From NCBI GenBank assembly GCA_029959085.1, contig JARWIR010000010.1, forward strand, positions 7,647,001-7,711,000: a DNA stretch of 64,000 bases. The letters are read 5' to 3'. Below are positions 10,798 through 22,045 of the stretch, one piece after another; position 1 is the stretch's first letter; each line of letters begins with the position of its first letter. A program made the translations under genes and the position numbers. Source of the stretch: Nemophila menziesii (taxonomy: Eukaryota > Streptophyta > Magnoliopsida > Boraginales > Hydrophyllaceae). The notes beneath the pieces are model-generated. The model worked only from the letters and a program-made list of their open reading frames with translations. It did no database searches and was not told where the DNA came from.

Positions 10798-12895
10798 TGA
10801 TAGCTGAGTGGTCCGTATATACTACAGTTTTCTTCCCAATCAAGTATGAACGAAATTTATCGAAAGCATATACTACGGCCAACATCTCTTCCTCCGTTAC
10901 TGTATAATTCATCTGGGCAGCGTTAAAGGTCTTACTTGCGTAATAAATCGTATGGAAGATCTTGTTTTTCCTCTGTTACAACACTACACCCATAGCATAA
11001 TCACTTGCATCGCACATTAGTTCAAACAGAGCTTTCCAATCAGGAGGTATAAAAATAGGTGTGGAGATTAGCTTCTCCTTAATCGCCACAAATGCTTGAA
11101 GACATTCGTCAGTAAAATTAAAAGGAGTATCCTTTTCAAGTATAGAACAAAGTGGTTTGGCGATCTTGGAGAAATCTTTAATAAATCTTCGGTAAAATCC
11201 TGCGTGACCCAAAAAACTTCTTACTCCTTTTACAGAAACTGGAGGTGGTAATGTTTTGATAACGTCAATTTTAGCACGATCAACCTCCATCCCTGCCTTC
11301 GAAACTTTATGTCCCAACACAATTCCCTCTTGAACCGTGAAGTGGCATTTTTCCCAATTAAGCACAAGATCTTTCTCCAGATTATTCAAACAATCATCAA
11401 AACTATCTCGAAACACCGAAAAGTCATCCATAAAAACCTCCAAATATTAATCAATCATGTCCCAAAATATAACCATCATGCACCTCTGGAACATGGCAGG
11501 TGAATTACATAAACCTAACGACATCCTCCTATAAGCAAAGGTGCCAAAAGTACAAGTAAAAGTTGTTTTGTGGTGATCAAGGGGATCCACACAAATTTGA
11601 TTATAACCTGAATATCCGTCAAGGAAGCAATAATACCCTCTCCCTGCGAGTTTGTCTAGCATCTAATTAATGAATGGTAAAGGGAAGTGCTTTTCTTTGT
11701 AGCTTTGTTGAGTCTTCAATAGTCCATGCATACTCGCCACCCCACAACTGTTCTTGATGGTATGGCTTCACCTTTATCATTAAGGACAGTAGTAATACCT
11801 CCTTTCTTTGGAACACATTGCACTGGACTAACCCAATCACTGCTCGCTATCGGATAGATAATTCCCGCATCTAGCAACTTGATTACTTCTTTTCTGACCA
11901 CTTCTTTCATAGCTGGCTTGAGTCTTCTTTGTCCCTCTATAGACCGCCCTCCTTCGTTCTCAAGAATAATTTTATGTTTACAAACGGATGGACTAATCCC
12001 TTTGATGTCGGCAAAAGTCCACCCAATTGCTTCTTTGTTAGCGCGAAGCACATGAAGTAGCTTCTCCTCTTGAGGACCTGAAAGATTAGCAGAAATAATA
12101 ATAGGTAACGTTTTGTTCATACCTAAATATGCATAGCGTAGATGATCGGGAAGTGGTTTTTCTTCGAGAACAGGTGGACATATTATGGATGGTTTCTTTA
12201 TTGGTTCAATGTCACCTGATTCTCGAAGTTGTTCTCGTATACTTGATCCCAATGCAGCAACTTCGTCAGTGGTAGTATCCTCTTCCTCTTGCGATTCAAG
12301 TGTTAAGGCTTTGTCAAGATCATCGTCTATGTTTGCTTCATTGAAGACTTCTTGTGTAAGTTTTCCGATGATATCTATTTTTAAACATTCATCTTTCGAA
12401 TCTGGTAATTTCATAGCCTTAAACACATTGAATCGTACCTGTTCGTCTTGGACTCTCATGATCAATTCACCATTCTCAACATCTATTAGTGTACGCCCCG
12501 TGGCTAAGAATGGTCTACCCAAGATGATGGGGACATTCTTATCCGCGTCTTAGTCAAGAATAATAAAATCACAAGGAAAAATAAAAGTACCAGCTTTATC
12601 TAAAACATCTTTAATTTTACCTACTGGTCGGGAGAGGGAGCGATCCGCCATTTGTAATACCACAGAAGTGGGTACTACCTCTCCTATATTAAGCTTCTCG
12701 AACAGGGATCTCGGCATAAGATTGATACTTGCACCTAAATCACATACTGCTTTCCCGGTCCAATTGTCTCCAATACCAATAGGAATCGTAAAACTTCCGG
12801 GATCTTCTAGCTTCGGTGGTAACTTGTTTTGACAATTAGCACTACACTCCACGGGCAATCCAATCGTTTCCCCAGTTTCTAAACTTCGTTTGTTA
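10798..12895 (-). pseudogene. pol: Element B pol, part 1: protease, reverse transcriptase, RNase H start
   Basis: Minus strand. Protease: VCDLGASINLMPRSLFEKL (D-L-G, the Athila variant of the D-S/T-G active site) and IILD...GRPFLATGRTLIDVEN. After an acidic linker comes RT, with SDWVSPVQCVPKKGG, FLDGYSGYNQICV (catalytic Asp), FGTFAYRRM and EVFMDDFSVF (the D-D pair). RNase H begins with LMCDASDYAMGVVL and reaches VVYTDHSAIRY, where solo LTR F interrupts. Stops or frameshifts occur near 12550, 11700 and 11445. About eight codons present in D (around RCKEK) are missing at about 11370. RT copies the element RNA, RNase H removes the RNA strand and protease cuts the polyprotein. Confidence 0.9.
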
Positions 12896-14504
12896 GAAGA
12901 ATGTCCTTCATGAATTTCAGATATTTTGGCATTCTCTTGAGAACTTCTACAAACGGCATATTAATATCTAACTTGCTCACCATGTCAAGGAACTTCTTGA
13001 ATTCTTGGTCATTGTCCTTTTTCTTGACACGTGGAGGGTATGGAGGTGGAGGGCGTGTGTTAAGTACCACTGAGCTCTTCTTCTGTTCTGGTGTCTTCTC
13101 CGGGACACTCTTTGGTTCAACTACCTCTTCGACCTTATCTTCTATTGTTTCTTCAACCTCTTTTTCTAGAATAGGGGTTGTTTCAGGTTCTTTTCTAGGT
13201 GGAGGTAATTGTTTACCACTTCTCAATTCAACTGCATGACAAGCATCATCTCGAGGAGCAATAATATCACTTGGGAGTTGCCCTTTTGGCCTGTTTTGCA
13301 GTGTACTCGCCATGCGTGATAAGGTATGCTCGAGATTTTTAATCACCTTTTGTTAGGTTTGAGTTCTTTGCTAGCTTATCTTCATATTTTCTTCAACTAA
13401 TTGCATCATCTTAGCCATACTTAGATTCAAACTTACAGGTTGCTCTTTCTTTGCCAGTCGCATTGATTGTTTCGGTGGTTCTTGATAAGTTTTCTCAATA
13501 ATTGGCGATTTCTGTTGTATAGGTTGTGGTGGATAGTAAGATTGAGGTTGGGGTTGATGATAATTCTCTTGATTTATGACCCAACTTCGTTGTTGTGGAG
13601 GTTGATATCTAGCGTAGCTTTCTTGATGATAACCATAACCATTTGAATAATGGTTACTTTGAGGAGATATAAAAGAAGCCGAGGCTGGATTATTCATACA
13701 CCTTTCCCACATATGATTTCTTGATCCATAACCTGGACACGAAGGTATAGTACGCACTAGATTTACCTGAGCAATAGTCCGAGCTTGTTCTTGTAGTTCT
13801 TTGAGTTGTTGGCTCAATTATTCGAGCTTCAGATATTCTGAAGTGTCTTCTTTTTCTTCTGGTTCACTTGGCCAACTTCTCTCGTTCTCAAGAATTCTCT
13901 CCATACAAAGTTCGGCTTCTGTAGGATCTAGTAACATAAAATCTTTGTTTCCTAACGAATCTGTTCTTGCCCTGGACTCGTTATTAAGTCCTCCATAGAA
14001 CATGGTTAAAGAATATCCCGGCGATGATTTATGGTATGGACATCTGGCCTTCTTTTCATTAAATCGTAACCATGCTTCACCCAAACTTTCTACGTCTTCT
14101 TGCATAAACTGTTCAAGCTTCAACATATCTTTTAATCTTCTACTAATCAGATAGAATCGGTCTAGGAATATTGCTTGAAGCTTATCCCAATCTGGAATAA
14201 CGTGGGGGTATTGGGTATCGTACCAATCGCTTGCACCTCCGGTCAAGAAGAACTGGAACATGACGTAATACATCTGCTCCCTAGTAACTCCTCTTATGAT
14301 ATAAGCATCACATATCTGCATGAATTTCTGAATATATCAGATCGAATCTTGTTGTGCAGCACCGCTAAATTGCCCATGATTTGCAAACTGTGCTAACATC
14401 CCTGGATCTGGCCTAAATTTAGCGGCTTGGATCTTTGGAGTGCGGATTCCGCATTGTTGCACTCTAAACGAGATGGGTAGCTCAAGTCTCCTTGGGATCT
14501 CCAT
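12896..14504 (-). pseudogene. gag: Element B gag
   Basis: The frame begins at ATG 14504 (MEIPRRLELPISFRV), about 100 bases after the primer-binding site. The capsid region carries AAKFRPDPGMLAQF, FMQICDAYIIRGVTREQ and FLTGGASDWYDTQ, the core of plant Athila Gag. A zinc knuckle follows as CPGYGSRNHMWERC, where the second Cys is replaced by Tyr. A Gln/Pro/Tyr-rich linker and a Pro-rich stretch (RPPPPYPPRV) lead to protease. In-frame stops lie near 14337, 13818 and 13371, and a frameshift near 12880. Gag forms the particle in which reverse transcription happens. Confidence 0.9.
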
Positions 14505-14603
14505 CTGTAAAAATCTGTAAAACAAAAACTAAAAGACAAAAGCGTAAAATAGAACTAACTGAAATAAAAGCACTAGATATATGCACAAGGACTAACGATG
14601 TAG

Positions 14604-14621
14604 TCCCCGGTAGCGGTGCCA
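14604..14621 (-). promoter_or_regulatory. Element B primer-binding site
   Basis: The minus strand reads TGGCACCGCTACCGGGGA, starting 6 bases inside the 5' LTR end. From memory it matches the plant tRNA-Asp 3' end with a few changes, so minus-strand DNA would start here. Confidence 0.85.
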
Positions 14622-14627
14622 AAAATT

Positions 14628-16164
14628 TGGTGTCGCCTAAGGTGTTAGAAAATAATAGATAAATATGTGCAATAAAACACCCTAGGCTAGCACGGTTCTG
14701 CAAGTATATAGGACGTATGCAAATTTTAGTGAATAGGTAGAATTCGTTCCTCAGAGACTACGAAAGTTAGAGAGAACTTATGCAAATATTCAAGTGCAGA
14801 TATTAAAAAGCTAGAACAAATAATACGCAAGAAAATAAAAGAAAAGAGATTGTGATTACTTTAAAACTCGAAATTAAACTACTAAATTATAAGACAGGAA
14901 ATTAAATAAAAGAGAGAAGCAAGTAGCATGAGAGTTTAGCTCGAGATATTAGCAAGTAATCCCCACTAGTTTTGGTATTTCTATTGTCTAAGGGTGAATT
15001 ATGTATTATGAAATAATCAGGATTCTAAATTCCCATACCTTAGACCTTGAGAGCGACTAAGGGGGCTACAGACACATCATGAGGCAGCCTAAACCTAGGG
15101 TAATCAAACGCCACTAAGGCCCTAAGCAATTCAATTCCAAACATGATGATAGTGGTGAAAACATACCCTAATAATTATCTAGTTAGGTTGATTTGTCAGA
15201 TCTAAACCTTGTTCTAGACATTATGTGGTGTTTCAATAATTAGACACCCAGCTAAGATGATCATCTAACTACTCTTAAGGTAATCCTATACGTTGCGCAC
15301 CGCAAGGAAAACAGACAATAAATCAAAACACATAAACAGAACATAAAACATAAATTCCAATTAAATACCATAGTATCCCAAATCAAATAGAAAAACTAGG
15401 GTTCATACATAAATGCTAAATCTGAAGCTAAAAGTAAATTAGTTCATACTAGAGAAAGAAAAGAAAGAAATTACAAATTTAAAGGTAGAAGAAGACATAA
15501 TATGGTGTTCAGCTCCTTCCAGACTTCTTCTCTTGTGTTGCGGCTTCCTCTTGGCTTAAGGTTTTGCCAAGGATGATTTTCTAATGATAAGAGGCTGTAT
15601 TTATAGTCTATAGGTTGACCCAATTCGTTTTCTTGAAGGAGAAGGTAAGTAGTGGACTCCTAGCCCAACTCAAATTCGTAGCCCAAAAATATGAAATCAG
15701 CCCCATTTTTGTTTTGGTCTTAACAGCTCCAATACTTATCCGTTTGACGCGTATGAGTAGTAGAAATTCGTCTTCTCGGAATGATCTTTAACTTTGCTCT
15801 TGACCATTTCTCCAGATTCCTCACCGATTTTGAGATATGATCTGATTTGTGGTCGTAGTTGCTGGAATTCAGATTTAAGGTAGCTTTTCTTTTTCCATGT
15901 TTTTAGCTTTTACTTCCTTATCTTCAATTTCCATGTTTATCTCTTTCCATATCTCTTATTCTTTGACTTGGAATCTAATTAATCTCCATAATTATATTTA
16001 AAGTTTTACACTAAATAAATAATTAAACCCAATATGCTCTAAAAACAATAGTTTACTAAATCAAGACACAAAATAGGAAAGTGTACTAAATCATGAGAAA
16101 ATCGACCTACAACTAAAATGCTGTCTCCAAGTAGGATTATTTCATGACAAATAGGGAGACATCA
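14628..16164 (-). repeat. Element B 5' LTR
   Basis: 1537 bp, minus strand. It starts TGATGTCTCC at 16164 and ends GGCGACACCA at 14628. A TATAAATA box lies at 15598-15605 (minus strand). It adjoins the TSD TGAAC at 16165-16169. Confidence 0.92.
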
Positions 16165-16169
16165 TGAAC

Positions 16170-16988
16170 TAATTTTCCCATAGCTTGAGTTTTGCATTAT
16201 GTATAATCTATGAATTCTATTTCCTTTCTATCTTAGTTTCTTTGGGATCTATATATTTTAATTTGATATTAGCTGCTTACCCATATATTTGTTTATGTGT
16301 TTTGAATTATTGCATGTCCTAAACCTGATCACTTTAGGCTTTCTTAAGAGTAGTTAGATGGTCACCCGAAAGGGATGTCTAATTATTGAAACACCACATA
16401 ACGTCTAGTGTCCGATATTGGTCCTGACAACACCGATTCTAACTAGATAGTCATTAGGGTATGTTTTAACCACTATCACCATGTTTGGAATTGAATTGCT
16501 TAGGGCTTTGGTAGCGCTTGATAACCCTAAGTTTAGGCTGCCTCGTGGTTGTGCCGTAGCCCCCTAGTCGCTCTCAAGGTCTAGGGTATGGGAATTTAGA
16601 ATCCTGACTAAGTATTTAAGAGCTATTATCTCCCTTATTAACTAGAATTTGATAGAAAGAATTAGAAGGATTAGTGCATACTAGCAAAACCTAAGCTATA
16701 TCTCTCATCTCATATTTCTTCGTATTTATTTTATTGTATTTATTTTCATTAGTTTAATTAATCATCTCTCAACTATTCATCTTTAGTTTCTGTCTTTTAA
16801 TTAATTACTTTCTACTCGATACTATTTACTCATTCGTATAACACAGTAAGTCCCTGAGAACGAATCTTCTTATCATTAAAACTTGCATACGTCCTGTAAT
16901 ACTTGCAGTACCGTGCTTGTCTAGGGTGAATTGTGTATCATTTATCTATCTTTTATCATATTATTTTATCACACCCTAGGCAACACAA
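16170..16988 (+). repeat. Element A 5' LTR, second part
   Basis: Continues the A 5' LTR after element B and its TSD. Together with 885-1605 it totals about 1540 bp against 1546 for the 3' LTR. The end is placed at 16988 by alignment with B; the usual terminal CA is changed to AA here (ggcaacacaa). Confidence 0.88.
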
Positions 16989-16994
16989 AGTTTT

Positions 16995-17012
16995 TGGCGC
17001 CGCTGCCGGGGA
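16995..17012 (+). promoter_or_regulatory. Element A primer-binding site
   Basis: TGGCGCCGCTGCCGGGGA, 6 bases after the LTR end. From memory this pairs with the plant tRNA-Asp 3' end with about one mismatch. Confidence 0.88.
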
Positions 17013-17105
17013 TTTATGTCTCGTTAGCGTGTGGGCTATCTATTTCGAGTAGTAGTTTTTAGTTAAATTTCAATTATTCAGTTTTTATTTTCCAGATTTA
17101 CGCTT

Positions 17106-18596
17106 GTGTTTTGCTCTAGTCTTTTTCAGGTTTCAACAGTGTTTCATCTTTGGCTTCCTCTACCGGAGCCTGAGAGGAGCTTCACGGAGTATAACAGACG
17201 TATCCGAGAAGAAAGAGCCTTAAGAAGAGCTATGGCAGAAGTAGAAGATCCAATAGATCCACCACTTGTCCCTAGAGGACAACAACAAATACCACTGGTA
17301 GGAGGTAATGGAGTTAACAACAATAATAATCATAATAGAGTTGAGCAAGACCTCCCAGGCTTGGGAGTACCGTTTCATGTTCAACCATTAGGTTACCGTC
17401 CTCCAGAGATCCAGAATATCAAATTTAGACCCGATCCGGGCATGCTCAGTCAATTTCAAAGTTTTGAACTCTTCAGAGCTGCAGCAATTCAAGATCCGGT
17501 AAGAGCGATTCAGAATTTCATGCAGATTTGTGATGCCTATGTTACTCCAGGCATTACACGCGAGCAATTGTATTGTCACGTGTTTTCGTTCTTTCTGACC
17601 GGTAAAGCTGGTGAGTGGCTAGATAGGCAACCACTAGGAACTATTAATACATGAGCAGAACTTTAAGCCGCATTCTTGAACCGTTTTTATCTGAAGAGTA
17701 TGAGACTCAAAGACCAAAGTTTTGTCAAGAGAATGGGGAAGAAGTAGGAGAAGCATGGACAAGGTTTCAACAGAAGTTATAGCTAGTTGTCCACTCCATG
17801 GTTACACCCCATCTTTACAGTTAGCTATATCTTTTCAGGGTATCAATAGAGAAAGTATATTGAGGGTAGATAATCTTGGAAAGGGAAATTTCGTGTCCAT
17901 GGATCCTGCAGAAGCCGCCGAAGGTTTAGAAAATTTATCGAAACAGAAAGGAGTTGGCCACTTTCACGAGCTCCTATGACAAATGCCAAAGGTACGCTTC
18001 GATTGGATGCAAAAACTGCAAACTCAGCTCAATTTTCCGCATTAGAATATCAAATCAAAGAACTTAAGCTTGAGATGCAAAGAAATTGAGCCGCAGCAAA
18101 TGTAGTGCAAGAAGCACAAGGTTGTCAACAATACGGGGTTATAAATCATACATGGGAAGAGTGCGAAGGAAATCCAGCATCTGTTTATTTCATATCCAAC
18201 GTAGGAAATTATTAATTTGGTAACATAAATCATCCGTACATGCAGTATTCAAATCCACAGGGGCCCGCTAATCCTGGTCATTATCAACCTCATCCCCAGA
18301 ATAACTCTTTCCAACCAAGAGGTCAATATAAAAATCAGAATTATAATCGGCCTACTCCTCCACAACAACCTGTTAATGGTGCATATACTGAGACGTTAGC
18401 TCAAAAAGCTCTACCACAGTATCCTCAAGAAGGAGTTGTGGGTGATCAACAATTGAAGAATTTTATAATTCTTATGACCACTAATATGCATTCGCAGAAC
18501 GAGAAGTTAAGAGATCAAGAAGCTTCAATTAAGATTTTAGGTACGCAAGTAGAACAAATGAATAAAGTTCTTATGCATATTATGGAACAAAAATAA
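17106..18596 (+). pseudogene. gag: Element A gag
   Basis: The start is uncertain: an open frame runs from 17106 and a plausible internal ATG lies at 17232 (MAEVEDPIDPPL). The Athila-type capsid core is visible as NIKFRPDPGMLSQF, FMQICDAYVTPGITREQ and FFLTGKAGEWLDRQP. Around 17655 the frame is lost and is picked up in other frames (ESILRVDNLGKGNFVSMDP at about 17845). The zinc knuckle near 18125 reads C-Q-Q-Y-x4-H-x4-C, so its second Cys is missing. An Asn/Gln/Pro-rich stretch follows at 18240-18400, then a coiled-coil-like end before TAA at 18594-18596. This copy is non-functional, but the layout is that of a normal gag. Confidence 0.85.
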
Positions 18597-19928
18597 TTGA
18601 AGGCTATCGAAGGAGGTGATGCCAATGTTGGGTTCGAAGCTTGCAAGGCTATTTGCCTTGAGATTGAAGAAAATAAGGAAGTACCACATGCCGCCAAAAG
18701 TGCCGTGGATGTTCCGAGTATTGAAGAAGAACCAACCAAGTCTAGCCCCGTAGACTCTAACTATTGTGAAGATGATGTGGAAGAAGATTCAGAAAAATCC
18801 GACTTTATACAGCTTCTGAAAAATATGCAAGACGAGATTAGATCGGTTATGGAATTACAAGCTGAGAGAGCTAAAGAGAAAGAGGAAGACGCCTCAAAGG
18901 AACCAAGAGTTGAAGTTTTACCTGCTGTGCAAGAAAAGAAAGAAGAAGAGAAGGTGGAATCGCCACCATTTTTTCAAACAGTGTCATCAACCATTCTTGA
19001 TACAAATCCGAAGGGTGATATTGAACTCAAGACATTTGTAGAGGCGTACACTCCTGAAAATATTAACGCCCAAATTCTTGAGATTGCGAAGAAAGGGCTT
19101 ACACCACAACAAGTTTTTACGCAAGTTATTCCTGAGAAAGATGCGAGTGTAGAAACCAAAAGAGAGACTGTAAGAGTTTCAAGAAGAGAAGAGAAAGAGT
19201 TACGATTGAAGCTCAGAGATCCTGGAAGTGTCAACCTTCCTATTCAACTAAATGGTATACTCAGGACGAAAGCTATATACGATGTGGGTTCAGGTGTGAA
19301 TCTTATGCGAAAGTCCGTGTTAGAGGGACTTGGACTTCAAAAATCAGAGAAAGCTCCAGTGAAGTTGCAGTTTGCTGACAACTCAGTTACCAAGACATGA
19401 GGAACAGTGGAGGATGTTCATGTCCAATCAGGTAGTATCACCATCGCTACTGACTTTGTTATACTTGATTTCTATGCAGATAAGCAAGTTCCTATCATAC
19501 TTGGAAGGCCTTTCATGGCCACAACTCAGAGTGTAATAACCTTCCAAAAAGGTATCACTAACCTTCATGCTAAAAACGTATCCACGACATTCTATGTGTG
19601 GGGTAAGAAACCAAGGAAGTCAGATCCCACCGTTCCTATCATCCACATCCTTTCACATTACAAAGTACCTAAAGAGAAGATCCATGAAAAGCATGTGGAT
19701 ACTGAGCCAAACATTGAGTTTGGGGTCGACCATGAAGTTCTATGGAAATCCCTCAAACCAGAAAATAGGCCACAAAGTTACAAAGACTCGTGGATAGGAC
19801 CGTTCATCGTCACTAAAGTTGTTTCAGCTAAGGTGATAAAGATCAGACCCAAGAAGGGGATCAAGCGGAGATTAGTTGACGTTCATAGCCTTGCTCGTTG
19901 TTGGGGAGGCGATATTCGCAAATCTTGA
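18597..19928 (+). pseudogene. Element A protease fused to a GPY/F-like module
   Basis: An acidic linker (about 18597-19200) leads to a retropepsin-like region: AIYDVGSGVNLMRKSVLEGL, where the expected D-L-G-A-S of Athila protease reads D-V-G-S-G. The flap region follows as VHVQSGSITIATDFVILDFY and VPIILGRPFMATT. One in-frame TGA lies at 19398-19400. RT is absent. About 60 residues later comes FGVDHEVLWKSLKPENR, DSWIGPFIVTKVVSA and VDVHSLARCWGGD, which resembles the GPY/F module at the end of Ty3/gypsy integrases (compare [15 protein letters not shown]...VTKV in D). C and G share the same order. The fusion may let the product bind integrase or DNA; that is inference. Confidence 0.8.
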
Positions 19929-20154
19929 TAGAGGTAACACATATAACTTTAAAAGATGTTAAATAAAAGTGCTGTCCGAGAGACAACCCGCAAATTTTTT
20001 ATATTTTTATGTTTTTAATTCATGTTTAGTTGTTTTTAGTTAATATTCCATATTTGAGAAAGGTATTAGTGTTTTTGATGTTCAGGTGTTAAAGAAATCA
20101 AGTTTGAGAGGAAAAACGAATTTTTTTGGGCATATTCAGATTTGACCACCATTA

Positions 20155-20400
20155 TGACGGCCGCACGACCGGTAAGCCGGCGGGTCAAAACACGAGCCCT
20201 CGTGTATGTGTCTCGTGTTCATTGCCGAGAGTCGAATTTCGAAAGATGACAGCACCGGTATGCCGGGCCATTCCGCCGGTATGCCGGTCAAGACAAAACC
20301 TGAGCCCTCGTGTATGCGATTCGTGTTTTTTGTTGAAGCATGATTTTCAAAGAACAACAGCACCGGTATACCGGGCCATATGGCCGGTAAGCCGCTCAGC
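20155..20400 (+). repeat. Element A GC-palindrome array
   Basis: Two and a half units of about 108 bp. Palindromic parts such as agcaccggtataccgggcca and ccgccggtatgccggtca alternate with spacers like cgagccctcgtgtatg and attgccgagagtcg. The layout matches B and D. It lies 230 bases after the polyprotein end and directly upstream of a TATA box. Confidence 0.75.
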
Positions 20401-20435
20401 GCCGCTGGAGAGAGAAAAAAGTTGCGTTTGTAGGT

Positions 20436-20442
20436 TATAAAG
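20436..20442 (+). promoter_or_regulatory. Internal TATA box of element A
   Basis: TATAAAG, 36 bases after the palindrome array. A C/A-rich leader of about 400 bases (20443-20845) without ORFs then leads to the 3' ORF. The position matches the TATA boxes in B, D and I. Confidence 0.5.
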
Positions 20443-20845
20443 AAGAGGAAGGTTAGGCTAGTACGAATTTTACAATCCTTAAGCCTCTCTTTCTTCTCCA
20501 AACCTCTCCCAACCCCATTAAAGCTTCATCAAACCTTCCCCAAACATCAAAACACTACCCAATCACCATAAAAACACAAAAAATCTTCTCTCCACATTAT
20601 TACAAAGAAGATTCAACCACCCAAATCTTACCAAAACACATTGAATTCAAGAATCAAAAGCCTAAATTTCAAAAATTCATCCAACAATTTCTTAGATCCA
20701 TACCAATCAATCAAGAGTTCATCTTACCCACATAGAGATTCATCATCAAAACACCTTTCCTAACTCAAATAAAGCTTGTTCAACCAATAATCAAGAGTTT
20801 CAAATTTCAAGAGTGGTTAAAGCTTTGAGTTGGAGGTTAATTAAG

Positions 20846-22045
20846 ATGACTAAGAGAATAGAAGCATTATCTACTAAGAGGGAGATGAAGAAAAGTAAGG
20901 TATTGGGTTATATTGAAAAGAAATCAAGTGAGAAAAGTTCTAGTTCCAACACAAAGGGTAAGATAGATATTGTAAAGAGAGGTGAGCTAGCTATGTTTGA
21001 TTCTAAAGGAAAAAGGGTTAACCTTTTTGTCAAGAAGACAACACAACCTCTCCCATTTAAAGGTCCTACACCCGAAGATAAAAAGAAAGATTCAAAGGCC
21101 ATGATAGCTTCTGCAGAGAAACAATTAAAGGGACTACACTTTGCTTATGAGAAAGTATTCGATGAAGAAGTTGGTAGAGGTGAGTACAAGAGATTCTTGG
21201 AGCTTGGTGAAAGATTGGGTTGGTTTACATTCATGGTAAGACGTTCTGATTTAGTTTCAGATTTCTATTTAGGCCTCTTTAGCCGAGATAGTGAAGGTTG
21301 TGTTCCAGTTAGAGGAAAGTTAGCTCCTTTCACAATTGAAGAGATTAGATGCAACTTCCAGTTTAAGAAATTGGTTGGACCATGCAAGTATAGAGAAGCG
21401 GTGGATAGATAAAGAATCTTTGATTGGAATTTACTTTTTGAGTATGTTTTAGACAAGGAGAAAGTGAACTCACATAAGGGAGAATTGAGGGCACCTTGGC
21501 CTTACAAATATCTTCAACCGGATGCTAAAGTTTGGCACAATTTCCTTTTACCTAACGTATTTGGAAACAAAAGAATTTGGGACATAAGTAAAAAGAATGC
21601 TCTATTTTTGAATTGTAATTTGAGAGGAGAAGAAGTGGATGTGGCACAGTTGATCTTTGAGGAGGTGATGCGATTTTCGGTCTCTCCTAAAATGATTTAT
21701 AATGTAAAATATCCTACTTTGATCACGTGTCTTGTTCGAAAAGCAAATGTAATTTTGGATGAAGAAGAGAAACTGGAGTTTAAAAAGAGTAACATGATTA
21801 ACGATGCTTAGATCATGAAAGTCTTGAGAGGAGCGTGATTTACGCAAGTCTCAAAAGAAAAAAAGGAGAAAGGTTGGCAAGAGAATATGGAGGTGCATTT
21901 AAATAAAGTTGAAGTAGCTCAAATTTCCATAGCCGAAGATGTGGCACAAATCAAATCCAATCAAGTACGCATCATGACACTCCTTGAGAAATTAAGGAAA
22001 GATCCAGCAAATCCTATCTTGGATGTCGATAATGCGAGGCAATAG
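20846..22045 (+). pseudogene. Element A 3' ORF, 400 codons, one frame with three stops
   Basis: From ATG 20846 (MTKRIEALSTKREMKK) to TAG 22043-22045 the frame is kept throughout. It is broken only by TAA 21410-21412, TAG 21809-21811 and TGA 21836-21838. The N terminus is Lys/Ser-rich. The middle (FLELGERLGWFTFM, SDLVSDFYLGLF, CVPVRGKLAPFTIEEIRCNF) resembles the domain found in many plant retroelement-associated proteins and labelled 'putative plant transposon protein' (Transposase_32 type); this is from memory. The last 60 residues look like a coiled coil (VAQISIAEDVAQIKSNQVR). No signal peptide or membrane segment is visible, so it is not an envelope-like protein. Its function is unknown. 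The lack of frameshifts suggests it was under selection until recently. Confidence 0.7.

Larger units (their letters stand above)
1606..16164 (-). mobile_element. Element B: autonomous-type Athila-like retrotransposon, decayed, with two solo LTRs inside
   Basis: Inserted into the A 5' LTR with TSD TGAAC (1601-1605 and 16165-16169). LTRs are 1606-3148 (3') and 14628-16164 (5'). In their first roughly 150 bases I count about 7 differences. On the minus strand the order is primer-binding site, gag, protease, RT, RNase H, integrase, GC-palindrome array, TATA box, 3' ORF, 3' untranslated region and polypurine tract. It is interrupted by solo LTR E (5963-7538) and solo LTR F (9150-10792). Multiple stops and frameshifts make it inactive. 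It belongs to the same family as D and resembles A strongly in the LTRs. Confidence 0.92.

Noticed and set aside
16995..17012. tRNA-like sequence
   Set aside because: Only 18 bases match a tRNA 3' end; it is a primer-binding site and no cloverleaf is present.
20846..22045. An envelope-like gene downstream of gag in A
   Set aside because: There is no signal peptide, membrane segment or Cys pattern; the protein is basic, soluble and coiled-coil-ended.
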